This document shows, one piece after another, positions 15,594 to 24,054 of a DNA stretch of 64,000 nucleotides (within the stretch, counting starts at the first letter, position 1; every line of letters begins with the position of its first letter). The position numbers were made by a program, and so were the translations under genes. Below the pieces are notes generated by a model. That model was not told where the DNA came from, made no database searches, and saw only the letters and a list, made by a program, of their open reading frames with translations. The stretch spans positions 124,001 through 188,000 of the forward strand of contig NZ_FNCT01000003.1 in the NCBI RefSeq assembly GCF_900100495.1, written 5' to 3'. The DNA is from Pseudomonas benzenivorans (GTDB taxonomy: Bacteria; Pseudomonadota; Gammaproteobacteria; Pseudomonadales; Pseudomonadaceae).

Positions 15594-18583
15594 ACCAGGC
15601 GCTCCACTGCCATCGATTGTTTCGGGAAAGTGATGGCGTGGGGTTCGATGCCGCGTTTGCGATCCAGGTCGGCGGCGACCTCGAGCGCCGCGGCCAGCTC
15701 GTCGCATCCCTTGGCTTGCATGATGTCGAAGCGTTGCTTCTTCTCTTCGGGCTCGGTCATGGCAAGCGCGAGGTAAAGGCTTGGCGGAACCACGCGAAAG
15801 AGCATCTCCATGCTCTTTGACAGCACGACGCCTTCGGTGAATTTGCCGTTCTCCTTGCGCGCCGACAGCATCATCGACTTCTGCGCCGGGGAGAGTTCGC
15901 GGAAGCGGGCGATCTTCTCGACTTCGTCCGGCGGCATGTTCAAGCAGATCCACCACTCGATCATGTTCAGTAGCGCGGAGGCTTCCGGCGGAACGTCGTC
16001 GACGTTCTGGGTCGCCATCCAGAACCAGGCGCCCAATTTTCTCCACATCTTGGTGATCTTGACGGAGTAGGGCGACAGCAGCGGAACCTTGAGTTGGATG
16101 TGGCCTTCGTCGGTGAAGAAGATCAGCGGCCGGCCTTTGAACTGATCGCGCTCGGCGATGTTATTGACGCTGTTGAGCAGCGAGATATAGGAGATCGCCA
16201 TCTGGGCGCTGTAGCCTTCCCGGGCGTAGGTGGCCAGGTCGACGATGGTGATGTCTGCTTCCGGCCAGGGTGTCCCTGGGCGGTTGAACATCTCGCCTTC
16301 GGCACCCATGCAGAACATCGACATAGCTTCGGCCATCTCCAGGAAGCGGCTGCGCCGGCTCTCCGGGATGCCGGCGTCCATACCTGCCTCGCGCAAAGCG
16401 TCCCGGACATCCTCGGGGAGCACGATGCGCCGCTCGGCGGCGCACTTCTTTGCCGCGTCGAGGATGCACTGGCGAATGGCGCTACGGTCGGCTCGGGTCA
16501 ATCGCTGATCCTCCTTGTCCTCACCCCCGGTGATCATGAGTCGAGCGGTGATCTCCATCTCGCCCAGAATGTCGCGCTGTTCGTCCTCAGTCTGGCTGGC
16601 CAGGTGCTCGTCCGAGGCCTCGACGTCATCGGCCTGCAGGACCTTCACCTCATTGGGCGACTCGACGAGCTTCACCGCATCGGCGAATGGCGCCAGGCTG
16701 ACGCCCGAACCGGGCGACAGGCGCACCCGGTTCACGCTCAAACCGAGGCGCTTGGCGAACTCGCCGAGCAGGCCGAAGCTGTTGCCAGCCTCGACGATAA
16801 ACAGGCGTGGGCGGTAAATCGCGACGATCTGGCTGAGGATATTGGTCGCGGAGGCCGACTTGCCCGAACCGGTGGGGCCGAAGATGAACAGGTGCGCGTT
16901 CATCTGGCGGTCGAGCTTGTTCAGCGGGTCGAAGGTCAGCGGGGCGCCACCGCGGTTGAACAGGGTGATGCCAGGATGTCCGGTTCCTGTCGAGCGCCCC
17001 CACACCGGGGCGAGGTTCGCAATGTGCTGAGCGAACATCAGCTGGACGTACCAGTCCAGGGCGCGTTTCTGGTTCGGGTCAAAGTTGCCGGGGAGCCAGC
17101 GCAGGTAGCTGTTCAGCGGCGCCACTTCGTTTTGTGGTTCTACTGGGGTCATGCCGGCGCCCAACAATGCATTGCTCAGCTGGAGGCTACGCTCCTGGAG
17201 CTCAGCGTGGTCCTTGCCGCGCAGGTAGAAGGCGACGCTGCCGCGATAGAGCTTGTGCTTGCGCCCCAGAAGCTGACGCGCGGTCGTGACGTCCTCCCGG
17301 GTCAGGATGGAAGACTGAGTGTCACCAACGGCCTTACGAGACAGTTGCTCCAGGTGGCTATCCAAGGTGTCCTGCGGAGTCATCACCAGCGAAATGCAGA
17401 GAGTCGTGTCTTCCGGCAATTGGTCGAACAAGGCGTTGAGGGCATCGCCTCCCTTACGGGTTTCACCGGTCAGGTGCCCAGTTTTCGGCGCTTCCCGCAG
17501 GCGATCGAGCATCACGACCCGATGAGGCAGGCCGTCGAAGTACCAAAGACCTTTGTCGATGTCCGATACCGGCTCGCGATAACACAGGTTCTGCGAGAAA
17601 TCAGTCCCGCTGGCGAGCGGCAGTTCACCTTCAGGCAGGTCAGTGGCCGCCTGGCAGACGGTTTCATAGAAACGACGCATATCCGCTTCGGTGGGGCCGA
17701 GATGATCCGGTCGCGGGTTGAACCAGCTGATCAGCCAATGGCGGATGGCGTGGCCGTCCATGCGTTTGGCTTTGATGCCGGCATTGGCCAGGCTACCCAC
17801 CAGGCGATCGCAGATGACTTTGAGATACGGGCCAGGTTCCTGGCCGCGTACTTCGCTATCGGCCTTTCTGACCCGTCGGTAAACGACCAGGCGGACGCGG
17901 CGCTGCTGCCCTCTCCAGGGGAGTTGGCTCACCTTGGTATCCTCGAAGAGCCCGCCGGGCTTGGAGATCGCTTCAAGGTGCTGCTTGAACAGCTTGAGAT
18001 AGAGTTCCGTGAACGGGGTTCCCTGGGCGCGGGACTGGACGTAGTCGTTCAACTGCTGCAGATAGTTGTCCCAGCTGATTTCGTCCTGGGCATACAGCTG
18101 CATGACCCAAGGCGATGTCTCCAGCTCGTCGAAGGAATCCTGCAGGGCGTTTTCCAAGGCGTCGCGGACTTTACGAAGCCACTCGGGATCACGGCCTTCC
18201 GTTCCGATCGGGGTGAGTTCGAAGAAGGCCGCACGCGAAATACCATCCTCAAGCAGCATCGCTTTTTCTGAAGGGAGGTAGTCCACCCAGGGGAGAAGAT
18301 CCACAAACGAGGGGGCGACGTCGTACAGACGCGCTACATCCGCCTGGGTTGCCGGTTTCTGCTTGGGGTTACGCCAGTCCGCCGGCGAGGGAATCCCCAG
18401 GCTGGCGAGTCGTTCGAAATACCGCTCAGTGGCCGCCTCGACAGACTCGGTAGCAGTGGCGCAGTCCTGGAGAAGCGGCTCACCCGCGGCGATGCCGGCT
18501 GCAGCCTCGATCTCGGTTGACGGCAGGTCTGGCTCGACGCGGCGCGCTCCCTTGTGGCCGAGTAAGTGCTCGATAAGGCCCAT
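15590..18583 (-). CDS. Conjugative transfer ATPase, VirB4/TraC-like (TIGR03744-type)
   Basis: The protein has 997 residues from the ATG at 18583; the upstream extension of the frame belongs to the lipoprotein gene. A Walker A Gly-Pro-Thr-Gly-Ser-Gly-Lys-Ser lies near residue 570. A Walker B-like stretch ending Thr-Asp-Glu-Gly-His lies near 820 and a Gln-Asn-Val-Asp motif follows. This is the VirB4-class ATPase that powers pilus assembly and substrate transfer at the inner membrane. Its start overlaps the lipoprotein stop (TGATG) and its stop overlaps the next gene, typical of a tightly coupled T4SS operon. Confidence 0.92.
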   Translation of the reverse strand: MGLIEHLLGHKGARRVEPDLPSTEIEAAAGIAAGEPLLQDCATATESVEAATERYFERLASLGIPSPADWRNPKQKPATQADVARLYDVAPSFVDLLPWVDYLPSEKAMLLEDGISRAAFFELTPIGTEGRDPEWLRKVRDALENALQDSFDELETSPWVMQLYAQDEISWDNYLQQLNDYVQSRAQGTPFTELYLKLFKQHLEAISKPGGLFEDTKVSQLPWRGQQRRVRLVVYRRVRKADSEVRGQEPGPYLKVICDRLVGSLANAGIKAKRMDGHAIRHWLISWFNPRPDHLGPTEADMRRFYETVCQAATDLPEGELPLASGTDFSQNLCYREPVSDIDKGLWYFDGLPHRVVMLDRLREAPKTGHLTGETRKGGDALNALFDQLPEDTTLCISLVMTPQDTLDSHLEQLSRKAVGDTQSSILTREDVTTARQLLGRKHKLYRGSVAFYLRGKDHAELQERSLQLSNALLGAGMTPVEPQNEVAPLNSYLRWLPGNFDPNQKRALDWYVQLMFAQHIANLAPVWGRSTGTGHPGITLFNRGGAPLTFDPLNKLDRQMNAHLFIFGPTGSGKSASATNILSQIVAIYRPRLFIVEAGNSFGLLGEFAKRLGLSVNRVRLSPGSGVSLAPFADAVKLVESPNEVKVLQADDVEASDEHLASQTEDEQRDILGEMEITARLMITGGEDKEDQRLTRADRSAIRQCILDAAKKCAAERRIVLPEDVRDALREAGMDAGIPESRRSRFLEMAEAMSMFCMGAEGEMFNRPGTPWPEADITIVDLATYAREGYSAQMAISYISLLNSVNNIAERDQFKGRPLIFFTDEGHIQLKVPLLSPYSVKITKMWRKLGAWFWMATQNVDDVPPEASALLNMIEWWICLNMPPDEVEKIARFRELSPAQKSMMLSARKENGKFTEGVVLSKSMEMLFRVVPPSLYLALAMTEPEEKKQRFDIMQAKGCDELAAALEVAADLDRKRGIEPHAITFPKQSMAVERLV

Positions 18584-19026
18584 CAGTAATCCTCCGTCCG
18601 TTCGCCAGGCATCGCGTACTGCACGCGCTGGTAGAAGGGGAAAACAGTCGTGTACCCGGGCACGGGGGCCGGGTCTGATCCAGCGAGGTGGGGAAACACA
18701 TACATGACCAGGTCGGGGTTCGGCAGCCGCTGGAACTGGCTGTAGATCTCGTTCTGGGCGGTGCGGGTAAAGGCCGCGTTGTCGTTGTGCACGGCCGCCT
18801 GTGGCGGAGCCAGGGGGCGGCGAAGGCTTTGTCTGGCATCGAGCAGCAGCCGGCTGCCTGCGCTGCCGGCTGACCCGGTAGTGCCTTGATCCCACACCTC
18901 CATCATCGTGGCGCCACCATGGGGCAACATCTCCTCCTTGCTGGTGGAGCAGCCCGAGGCGAGCAATGCGATCGTCAGCCAGGCGCAGGCCTGCAGCCTG
19001 CGATCAGTCGAGGTTTGCAGAAACAT
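18583..19026 (-). CDS. Conjugative transfer region lipoprotein (TIGR03751-type)
   Basis: This is a 147-residue lipoprotein. A short charged start and hydrophobic core lead to the lipobox Leu-Ala-Ser-Gly-Cys (about residue 26), followed by Ser-Thr-Ser-Lys. The mature part has the Pro/Gly-rich C-terminus typical of this ICE family. It sits between the VirB10/TraB-like gene (overlap of 23 bases) and the VirB4-like ATPase (overlap of 3 bases). By position and type it may be the VirB7/TraV-like outer-membrane component. Confidence 0.88.
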   Translation of the reverse strand: MFLQTSTDRRLQACAWLTIALLASGCSTSKEEMLPHGGATMMEVWDQGTTGSAGSAGSRLLLDARQSLRRPLAPPQAAVHNDNAAFTRTAQNEIYSQFQRLPNPDLVMYVFPHLAGSDPAPVPGYTTVFPFYQRVQYAMPGERTEDY

Positions 19027-20494
19027 GTGTAGCTCCGGAGCTGTAGTCGACCTTACGGCCCTTGAGTTCGTAGTCGATCGCCAACTGCTGATCGAGGTGA
19101 ACGGAAACCTTCACCCCAGGCTGGACGTAGATGGCTGCAAAGGCCTCGCCGTATAGCTTGTTCATCCATTGGCGAATGTCCTTCACGCCACCGGTCAGGA
19201 TGGTGCCGAGGGCTGAGTTGCCTTGAGTTCCGGTGGTGCCGAAGGAGGTTCCGTTGCCACTGAAGACGGTGGAGGTGTTGCTCTCATCCGCATCGAGCAG
19301 TTTGGCGATGCCGGCGCCAGCGGCGGTAATCAAACTCTGATTGCCCAGGTACTCCTTGGCGTTCGAGCGCCGATCACCTGCGATGCACGGGATGCCATAG
19401 GGGTCGCTAATCCACCCTAGGCCACCTTGGATGGTCTGCTGGCTGCCGTTGCTGCTGGCCTGATTGTTGTTCTGGCTGCCATTGGCCTCCTCGGCGGGAG
19501 CCGGAAAGGTGCGGACGGTGCCGTCGTTGAAGACGAAGGTGAGGCTACGGATCTGGCCGCGCACACAGGACAGCGTCCAGTCACCTGAGGCCGTGCCGCT
19601 GGCAACGGCGCCGGCGACGTCCGGCAGGGCGATGCCGTTGGCCGTCAGGTTGTCAGGGCCGATCAGGATCTTGAATGGATAGGGGTCGTTCACCGTGCCA
19701 TCGACCGGGACGCGGCCGATGAGTGCAGACATGGCCACGGAGCCCATGAGCGTCGAGTTCTGCGGCAAGGTGTAGACCTTGCGCACCTGCTTGCGTGCGT
19801 CCTGGGGCGAGATCTCGCCGCCGATACTCTGCGCGCTGTTATTCAGTACGTTCTGGCCGCGATCGAGCGACTGGCCAAACGAGGTCGGGAAGTCGAATCC
19901 ACTGGGCGCCAGACTGGAGCCTGCCGCGATCGGCTTGCCATTGGCATCGACCGGCGTGGCATCCTGCGGCTCGATCCAGATGATGTCCAGGCCGGGGGCT
20001 CCTTGGAATCCTTGGTCATCCCCGGGCTGAACGCCAAAGCCGATCGGAAGATCGCTGCCGGCGCTGCCGCTACCTTGTTTCCCCAGCGTGTCGAGCTGCT
20101 TCTGTAGCATGTCGAGCACGCCCTGGTTCTGTTCCTTCGCCTTCTGCTCCAGCTGCTGTTGGGCATTGTTCAGGCGCTGCGCGACGCTCTGGTCGATGTT
20201 CTGCAGACGGGTTTGCAGCTCCTGGTTCTGCCGTTTCAACTCGTCGTTATTTGTCAGTGCCTGGGTGACCTGATCCTTTAGTTGGCGGCTCTCCGCCACG
20301 ATGGTGCGCAACGTATCGCTTGGCGTATCGCCGTCCACGCCCAGTGCCTGCGCCTGGCCCCCGGAAATCTTCGGTTTGCCGCCAACGGCTATAGCCTGGT
20401 CATCATTCTTTCCGGAAAAGACCTTCACGATGACGATAACCGCAAGGATCAGGAACGGGATCGCCAGGAACTTGAGGAGAGGATTACCTTTCAC
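19004..20494 (-). CDS. VirB10/TraB-like ICE protein (TIGR03752-type)
   Basis: The 496-residue protein is read from the GTG at 20494, which has GGGAGG upstream. The longer frame merely overlaps the preceding gene. It has one N-terminal membrane helix (Phe-Leu-Ala-Ile-Pro-Phe-Leu), a long coiled coil rich in Gln and Leu (about 60-130), a Pro-rich linker and a C-terminal beta domain like VirB10/TraB. Such proteins span the periplasm and connect the inner-membrane ATPases to the outer-membrane pore. It overlaps the TraK-like gene by 11 bases. Confidence 0.9.
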   Translation of the reverse strand: MKGNPLLKFLAIPFLILAVIVIVKVFSGKNDDQAIAVGGKPKISGGQAQALGVDGDTPSDTLRTIVAESRQLKDQVTQALTNNDELKRQNQELQTRLQNIDQSVAQRLNNAQQQLEQKAKEQNQGVLDMLQKQLDTLGKQGSGSAGSDLPIGFGVQPGDDQGFQGAPGLDIIWIEPQDATPVDANGKPIAAGSSLAPSGFDFPTSFGQSLDRGQNVLNNSAQSIGGEISPQDARKQVRKVYTLPQNSTLMGSVAMSALIGRVPVDGTVNDPYPFKILIGPDNLTANGIALPDVAGAVASGTASGDWTLSCVRGQIRSLTFVFNDGTVRTFPAPAEEANGSQNNNQASSNGSQQTIQGGLGWISDPYGIPCIAGDRRSNAKEYLGNQSLITAAGAGIAKLLDADESNTSTVFSGNGTSFGTTGTQGNSALGTILTGGVKDIRQWMNKLYGEAFAAIYVQPGVKVSVHLDQQLAIDYELKGRKVDYSSGATHVSANLD

Positions 20495-21386
20495 GACGGC
20501 CTCCCTTGGGGTCGATCTGGCCGACAGAGGCGGGGAGCAGCGACTCGGCCAGGCCTCGGCCCTGGGTAACCAGGTACACCGTAGTGGTGTCGCTGGCATC
20601 GCCTTGGGTGCCCAGGTAGGGATGCTGAAAGGTGGCGGCAACGAAGTTGCCCATCAGCTCACGCGGATCCAGTGTCAACGGCTGCATGCTGGTATTGCGC
20701 AGTTTCACCGCCGTTACCCAGAACCCATCCAGCCGCCAGGCCACCAGCACGGTGGCCTCGATGGGAAGCGTGGGCAGCAGGGTGCTGACGTCCAGGCGGC
20801 GGTTGATGTTTACCTGACCGACACCCGCAACCGGCTCGACAGTACGCAGCGGGGCGTAGAGCATCTGGGCGGCATACCGCGTGAGCACCACTGGCGCTGG
20901 GGTTTCACGTCGTGCGGCTGGCTGCTCCTCGAGCTCCTGGTTGCCATCCTGTGCCGTGGCGGCGGTTGGGCCTATAGCGGCCAGCGTTGACGTTGACGTC
21001 TGTTGGCCATAGCGAGCGGCCGGGTTGTCGCCAGCGACAATCCTTACCGGTTCCGGCGCTGGCTGGTTCGCTTGTCCTGGCGTGGCGGCGATGTCTACCA
21101 GCATGATCTCGCCGCTGGTTATGTTCTGCAGCTGCAGGCGGGTTGGCGCGATCGGCTCATTAGCCAGCAGGTATAGGGCGCCTCCCGTGCTCTGTACGCG
21201 CAGCTTCCCCTCCAGAGTCCGGGGCACGCCGACCCGTACATTCTGGTCGATGAAGACGATGCGCTCCTGGCCTACCACCAGCGGAAGGGCGAGCGGGATC
21301 CGCTCCCACCGCTGAATCTCAACCGCAGTGGCATGCACGGCCAACGAAGCGAGGAGGGCGCAGGCATATTGCAGAGTGCGCTTCAT
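20484..21386 (-). CDS. TraK-like ICE protein (TIGR03749-type)
   Basis: The 300-residue protein has a signal peptide (Lys-Arg-Thr-Leu-Gln then a hydrophobic stretch to Val-His-Ala-Thr-Ala). Its beta-rich mature domain resembles the secretin-like TraK/VirB9 family, ending in a variable Arg-rich tail. It probably forms the outer-membrane core complex with the lipoprotein and the VirB10-like protein. Its ATG overlaps the previous stop by four bases. Confidence 0.88.
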   Translation of the reverse strand: MKRTLQYACALLASLAVHATAVEIQRWERIPLALPLVVGQERIVFIDQNVRVGVPRTLEGKLRVQSTGGALYLLANEPIAPTRLQLQNITSGEIMLVDIAATPGQANQPAPEPVRIVAGDNPAARYGQQTSTSTLAAIGPTAATAQDGNQELEEQPAARRETPAPVVLTRYAAQMLYAPLRTVEPVAGVGQVNINRRLDVSTLLPTLPIEATVLVAWRLDGFWVTAVKLRNTSMQPLTLDPRELMGNFVAATFQHPYLGTQGDASDTTTVYLVTQGRGLAESLLPASVGQIDPKGGRRER

Positions 21387-22039
21387 CGACTGCCCCCGGA
21401 CACTGCAACGTCGGTGGAAACCTCAATTCGTTGTGGGTTGCCGTCGTAGCAGTCCCACTGCAGCCCGAACGGGTTCTTCTCTGGATCCACGTCCGAACGG
21501 ATGATCCGAAGCGGATAGCGGGCGAGTGCGCGCTTCACTCTTTCACCGGCGTAGTGCTCGTCTGCGGTGATGTCGAGATTCACTGTCCAGTCATTGATGG
21601 ATTTCTGGATGATGTGCTGCTCTTGCTGGTCGTCTACTCCCCGGCCTGGAATCTCGTACACGCCCCGTTCGCGTTTGCGTAGCTCGCCGGCGTTGCGGCG
21701 CAGCTCGAAGTCCCTCTGCAGATACGTTTTGCAACTGGAGGTGAGATAGGCGTCCAGGCGGTAGATATTGTCCTGGTAATCGGTCTCGCCATCGGTTGGC
21801 CAGCGGTTCATCTGCTGGAAGATGTACAGGCCGAAGGCGTACACCGACTCCGGGGGGATGTCCCACCACTTTCGGGTACTTCCAGAGCGCAGGTCTGGCG
21901 GAACATGAACCGTCAGTTCTCGTGGTGCGGACCACCAGCCATAGGCCAGGGCAAGACACACCACGGCCATTAGGCCCAGGCCGATGCGCAGACTGACGAT
22001 GTGGGCGTACTGGGCATCCACTTTCTTGCGATAACTCAT
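21383..22039 (-). CDS. VirB8/TraE-like ICE membrane protein (TIGR03746-type)
   Basis: The 218-residue protein starts at the ATG at 22039; an upstream ATG would overlap the previous gene. A short cytoplasmic tail, one membrane helix (about residues 18-38) and a periplasmic domain with conserved Trp and Tyr positions make it a VirB8/TraE-like assembly factor. It lies in the same strict order as in other PFGI-1-type elements, between the TIGR03750-type and TraK-like genes. Confidence 0.88.
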   Translation of the reverse strand: MSYRKKVDAQYAHIVSLRIGLGLMAVVCLALAYGWWSAPRELTVHVPPDLRSGSTRKWWDIPPESVYAFGLYIFQQMNRWPTDGETDYQDNIYRLDAYLTSSCKTYLQRDFELRRNAGELRKRERGVYEIPGRGVDDQQEQHIIQKSINDWTVNLDITADEHYAGERVKRALARYPLRIIRSDVDPEKNPFGLQWDCYDGNPQRIEVSTDVAVSGGSR

Positions 22040-22041
22040 GC

Positions 22042-22416
22042 TCACTCCGTGCGATGACAGGTCCACGCGCCGCTACGCGTGATCAGGCTGGCGTTGCTCC
22101 AGGCCGGGGCGTACTGGACAATGACGAGCTGGACCTGGCGGTAGAACCAGGTGTCCGGGCGGCCGCGCTTCAGGCGGCGCAAGATGCGGCTGGCAACGGT
22201 CAGGCCGAACACGCCACCGATGAGTGCTCCACCGATGATCAGCGCCCAGACATGAGTCAGAATCGCTACGGGAATGCCCAGGACTAAACCGACGCCCCCG
22301 CTGAGAAACACCGTGGTCCACATCTCGTCGGCGGTTAGGCCGCCCATCACCACCGGCTGGTTGTTCAGCCGTACCGGCAGGAAGCTCAACGTGCCGTCAT
22401 CAAGAACGTCTGCCAT
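22042..22416 (-). CDS. TraL/VirB3-like ICE membrane protein (TIGR03750-type)
   Basis: The 124-residue protein has an N-terminal Leu-Asn-Asn-Gln-Pro-Val motif and two adjacent membrane helices (about 33-53 and 57-76). The C-terminal tail contains Arg-Arg-Leu-Lys-Arg-Gly-Arg-Pro. This is the VirB3/TraL layout of a small inner-membrane T4SS subunit that works with the VirB4 ATPase. The stop lies two bases before the next start. Confidence 0.88.
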   Translation of the reverse strand: MADVLDDGTLSFLPVRLNNQPVVMGGLTADEMWTTVFLSGGVGLVLGIPVAILTHVWALIIGGALIGGVFGLTVASRILRRLKRGRPDTWFYRQVQLVIVQYAPAWSNASLITRSGAWTCHRTE

Positions 22417-22428
22417 GGCCAGTTCCAG

Positions 22429-22773
22429 TCAAAGAATGCCGGTGGCTTTGGTGACCAGGAAAATGCCGATCCCGAGGATGCCGACACCCACGGCTGCGGT
22501 GGAGCCGAGGTCTCGCCACTTCTTCTTGCCTTCGTGAATCTCGTGGTAGACGCCGAAGGCGTGCCATGCCACGCCTAGAAACATGACGCCCAGGACGATT
22601 AGACCGAGCAGCATGAAGCCGTCGAAGGCATAGTTCTGCATGGTCTGCGTCATGTTCGTGCCTTCGCCGCGGCTCGGGGCTTGAGCTTGAGGCAGGGCCG
22701 CCAGGGTGAGTTGGGGAAGCGCGAGCGCTCCCAGGGTGACGTAGCGGCTGAAGGCTTTCTTGAGCTTGAGCAT
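22429..22773 (-). CDS. Small ICE membrane protein, pilin-like layout (TIGR03745-type)
   Basis: The 114-residue protein starts at 22773, with GGAG about nine bases upstream. A signal peptide ends near Leu-Thr-Leu-Ala-Ala, followed by a Pro/Gln-rich segment and two membrane helices separated by a charged loop (His-Glu-Ile-His-Glu-Gly-Lys-Lys-Lys). This layout resembles VirB2/TraA pilin precursors, so it may be the pilus subunit; that role is inferred. Confidence 0.85.
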   Translation of the reverse strand: MLKLKKAFSRYVTLGALALPQLTLAALPQAQAPSRGEGTNMTQTMQNYAFDGFMLLGLIVLGVMFLGVAWHAFGVYHEIHEGKKKWRDLGSTAAVGVGILGIGIFLVTKATGIL

Positions 22774-22790
22774 GGTGAAACTCCGAAGGT

Positions 22791-23030
22791 TTAGCTGAGG
22801 ACGAAGAGCGTGAGGATCATGCAGAGCACCAGGACGCGAATCGCCGCCGGCGCCGCGATGGAGCGGTCGAGATTGCCGGTGGCCCAGCCCCGGTAGGTGC
22901 TGTAGATAGCCCAGGCCCCCCACAGGAACGTGATCGCTACGGCGAAGCCAACGAAGAGTGCGTAGCTGGCCGTAGGAGGAAAGCCGCCTGCGGCCTGAAA
23001 GGCTGAGGACTGCGCTGCGCTCATGCTCAT
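22791..23030 (-). CDS. Small ICE membrane protein, 79 aa (TIGR03758-type)
   Basis: Two membrane helices (about 22-44 and 63-78) are joined by a short basic loop, without a cleavable signal. It is one of the two small membrane proteins always found together between the RAQPRD gene and the TIGR03750-type gene in these ICEs. It is either a pilin-like or an accessory pore subunit. The ATG overlaps the RAQPRD stop by four bases. Confidence 0.85.
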   Translation of the reverse strand: MSMSAAQSSAFQAAGGFPPTASYALFVGFAVAITFLWGAWAIYSTYRGWATGNLDRSIAAPAAIRVLVLCMILTLFVLS

Positions 23031-23383
23031 GGTGTGCGGCCTCCCGTAAGGGTGTAGTTGCCCGTCAGCTCGGCGGGATCGCGGGGCTGAGCACGGCTCG
23101 GGCTGAGGTAGCCCTGGAGGCCTCGGCGGACGCGCTGGATGTCCGACGCTAGGCGCTGGTAGTCGAAGAAGTAGCGTTGACCGGGCTCCTCTGCGACCTG
23201 TGCACTACGCCTCGCCGTGTCTTCCAGGGCATTGAGCTGTCGGATCATGACCTCGAGGTTCGCTTGCTCAGATGCAGTCGCGGCGACGGCATCGGGCGCC
23301 AACATGAGCCACGCGAGCAGGGCAGCGAGGCCCATGCGGAGGAAACGAAGGGGGTGTGTGGTGAGGGGCGGATACTGGATCAC
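23027..23383 (-). CDS. RAQPRD family ICE protein
   Basis: This exported protein bears the signature Arg-Ala-Gln-Pro-Arg-Asp near its C-terminus, which names the family. The N-terminus has an Arg-containing leader and a hydrophobic signal ending Ala-Val-Ala-Ala. Neither possible start, the GTG at 23383 or the ATG at 23335, has a strong Shine-Dalgarno. I prefer the GTG because it gives the signal a positive n-region. The mature part is helical and probably periplasmic; its role in transfer is unknown. Confidence 0.85.
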   Translation of the reverse strand: MIQYPPLTTHPLRFLRMGLAALLAWLMLAPDAVAATASEQANLEVMIRQLNALEDTARRSAQVAEEPGQRYFFDYQRLASDIQRVRRGLQGYLSPSRAQPRDPAELTGNYTLTGGRTP

Positions 23384-23496
23384 GGCTCGGCTCTGACAAG
23401 TCCTGTTGTCATCAGCTTGCCGGCTTCCGCCTGGCGCTCGCTGCAAGAAATCCATACTCGGCTGCCCAAGGATTTCTTCTCGGCCAGCTGAAGCTT

Positions 23497-23808
23497 TCAG
23501 CCGCTGCGCAGTGGCCGCTTGAAGAAGAGGAGATAACCTGTCGGCAGGGCGATGCCGTAGGCCCAGGATTGGGCATTCTGGTTGCCGACCCTGACCTCTC
23601 CACGCACCACCGATTGGACGCTGACCAGCTCCCAGCCATCTCTGCCGAGCCGGGCCAGCAGTTCCTGGCGCTGCGGATCCTGCAGGTAAGCTTGGATGTC
23701 CGGCTCGGTTGTGGGCTCCTCGGACTTGAAGATCAGGAAGCTCTTGGTCTGGACGCGATAAAGCAGAGGGGTGAATTCGGTGCGGTACTCGAAGGACTGG
23801 TGGCTCAT
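23497..23808 (-). CDS. ICE protein of DUF4177-like look, 103 aa
   Basis: The small soluble protein contains Arg-Asp-Gly-Trp-Glu-Leu-Val-Ser-Val, the hallmark of small beta-rich DUF4177-like proteins. It heads the T4SS gene run, with GGAGG upstream of the ATG. The function is unknown. About 110 bases separate it from the RAQPRD gene. Confidence 0.65.
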   Translation of the reverse strand: MSHQSFEYRTEFTPLLYRVQTKSFLIFKSEEPTTEPDIQAYLQDPQRQELLARLGRDGWELVSVQSVVRGEVRVGNQNAQSWAYGIALPTGYLLFFKRPLRSG

Positions 23809-24054
23809 GCCGCCTCCTTGGTGGGCGTGAGCTGTTAGGCTTTCAGTAGGATAGGTGCTGAGGCAATCGGAAATCGTTAGCCGCTACTGCACCGATTTTC
23901 GAAGGGTTGTTACCTGCGCTCGCGCGTAGCTCGTTGCCGCTTCGGCAGCACACGGCCATAAGCGGCTAATGGGCGTCCCCTTTTCCGCTTTTTCGGTCAA
24001 TTATGCAGCCCCCCCAATCACGGCGGAGTCCTACCAAACAGAGGAGTTGAACGA
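23809..24054. other. Divergent intergenic region at the second cargo junction
   Basis: This gap lies between the minus-strand T4SS operon and the plus-strand EamA gene. It holds a 9-base inverted repeat, TTAGCCGCT (23877-23885) and AGCGGCTAA (23961-23969), with a 75-base interior. Promoters for both directions must be here, but I see no clear sigma70 pair. It marks where cargo was inserted into the transfer region. Confidence 0.4.

Noticed and set aside
16094..18271. Long plus-strand open frame (725 aa)
   Set aside because: It lies antisense to the VirB4-like ATPase gene, lacks a Shine-Dalgarno and has no recognisable motif; it is a high-GC shadow.
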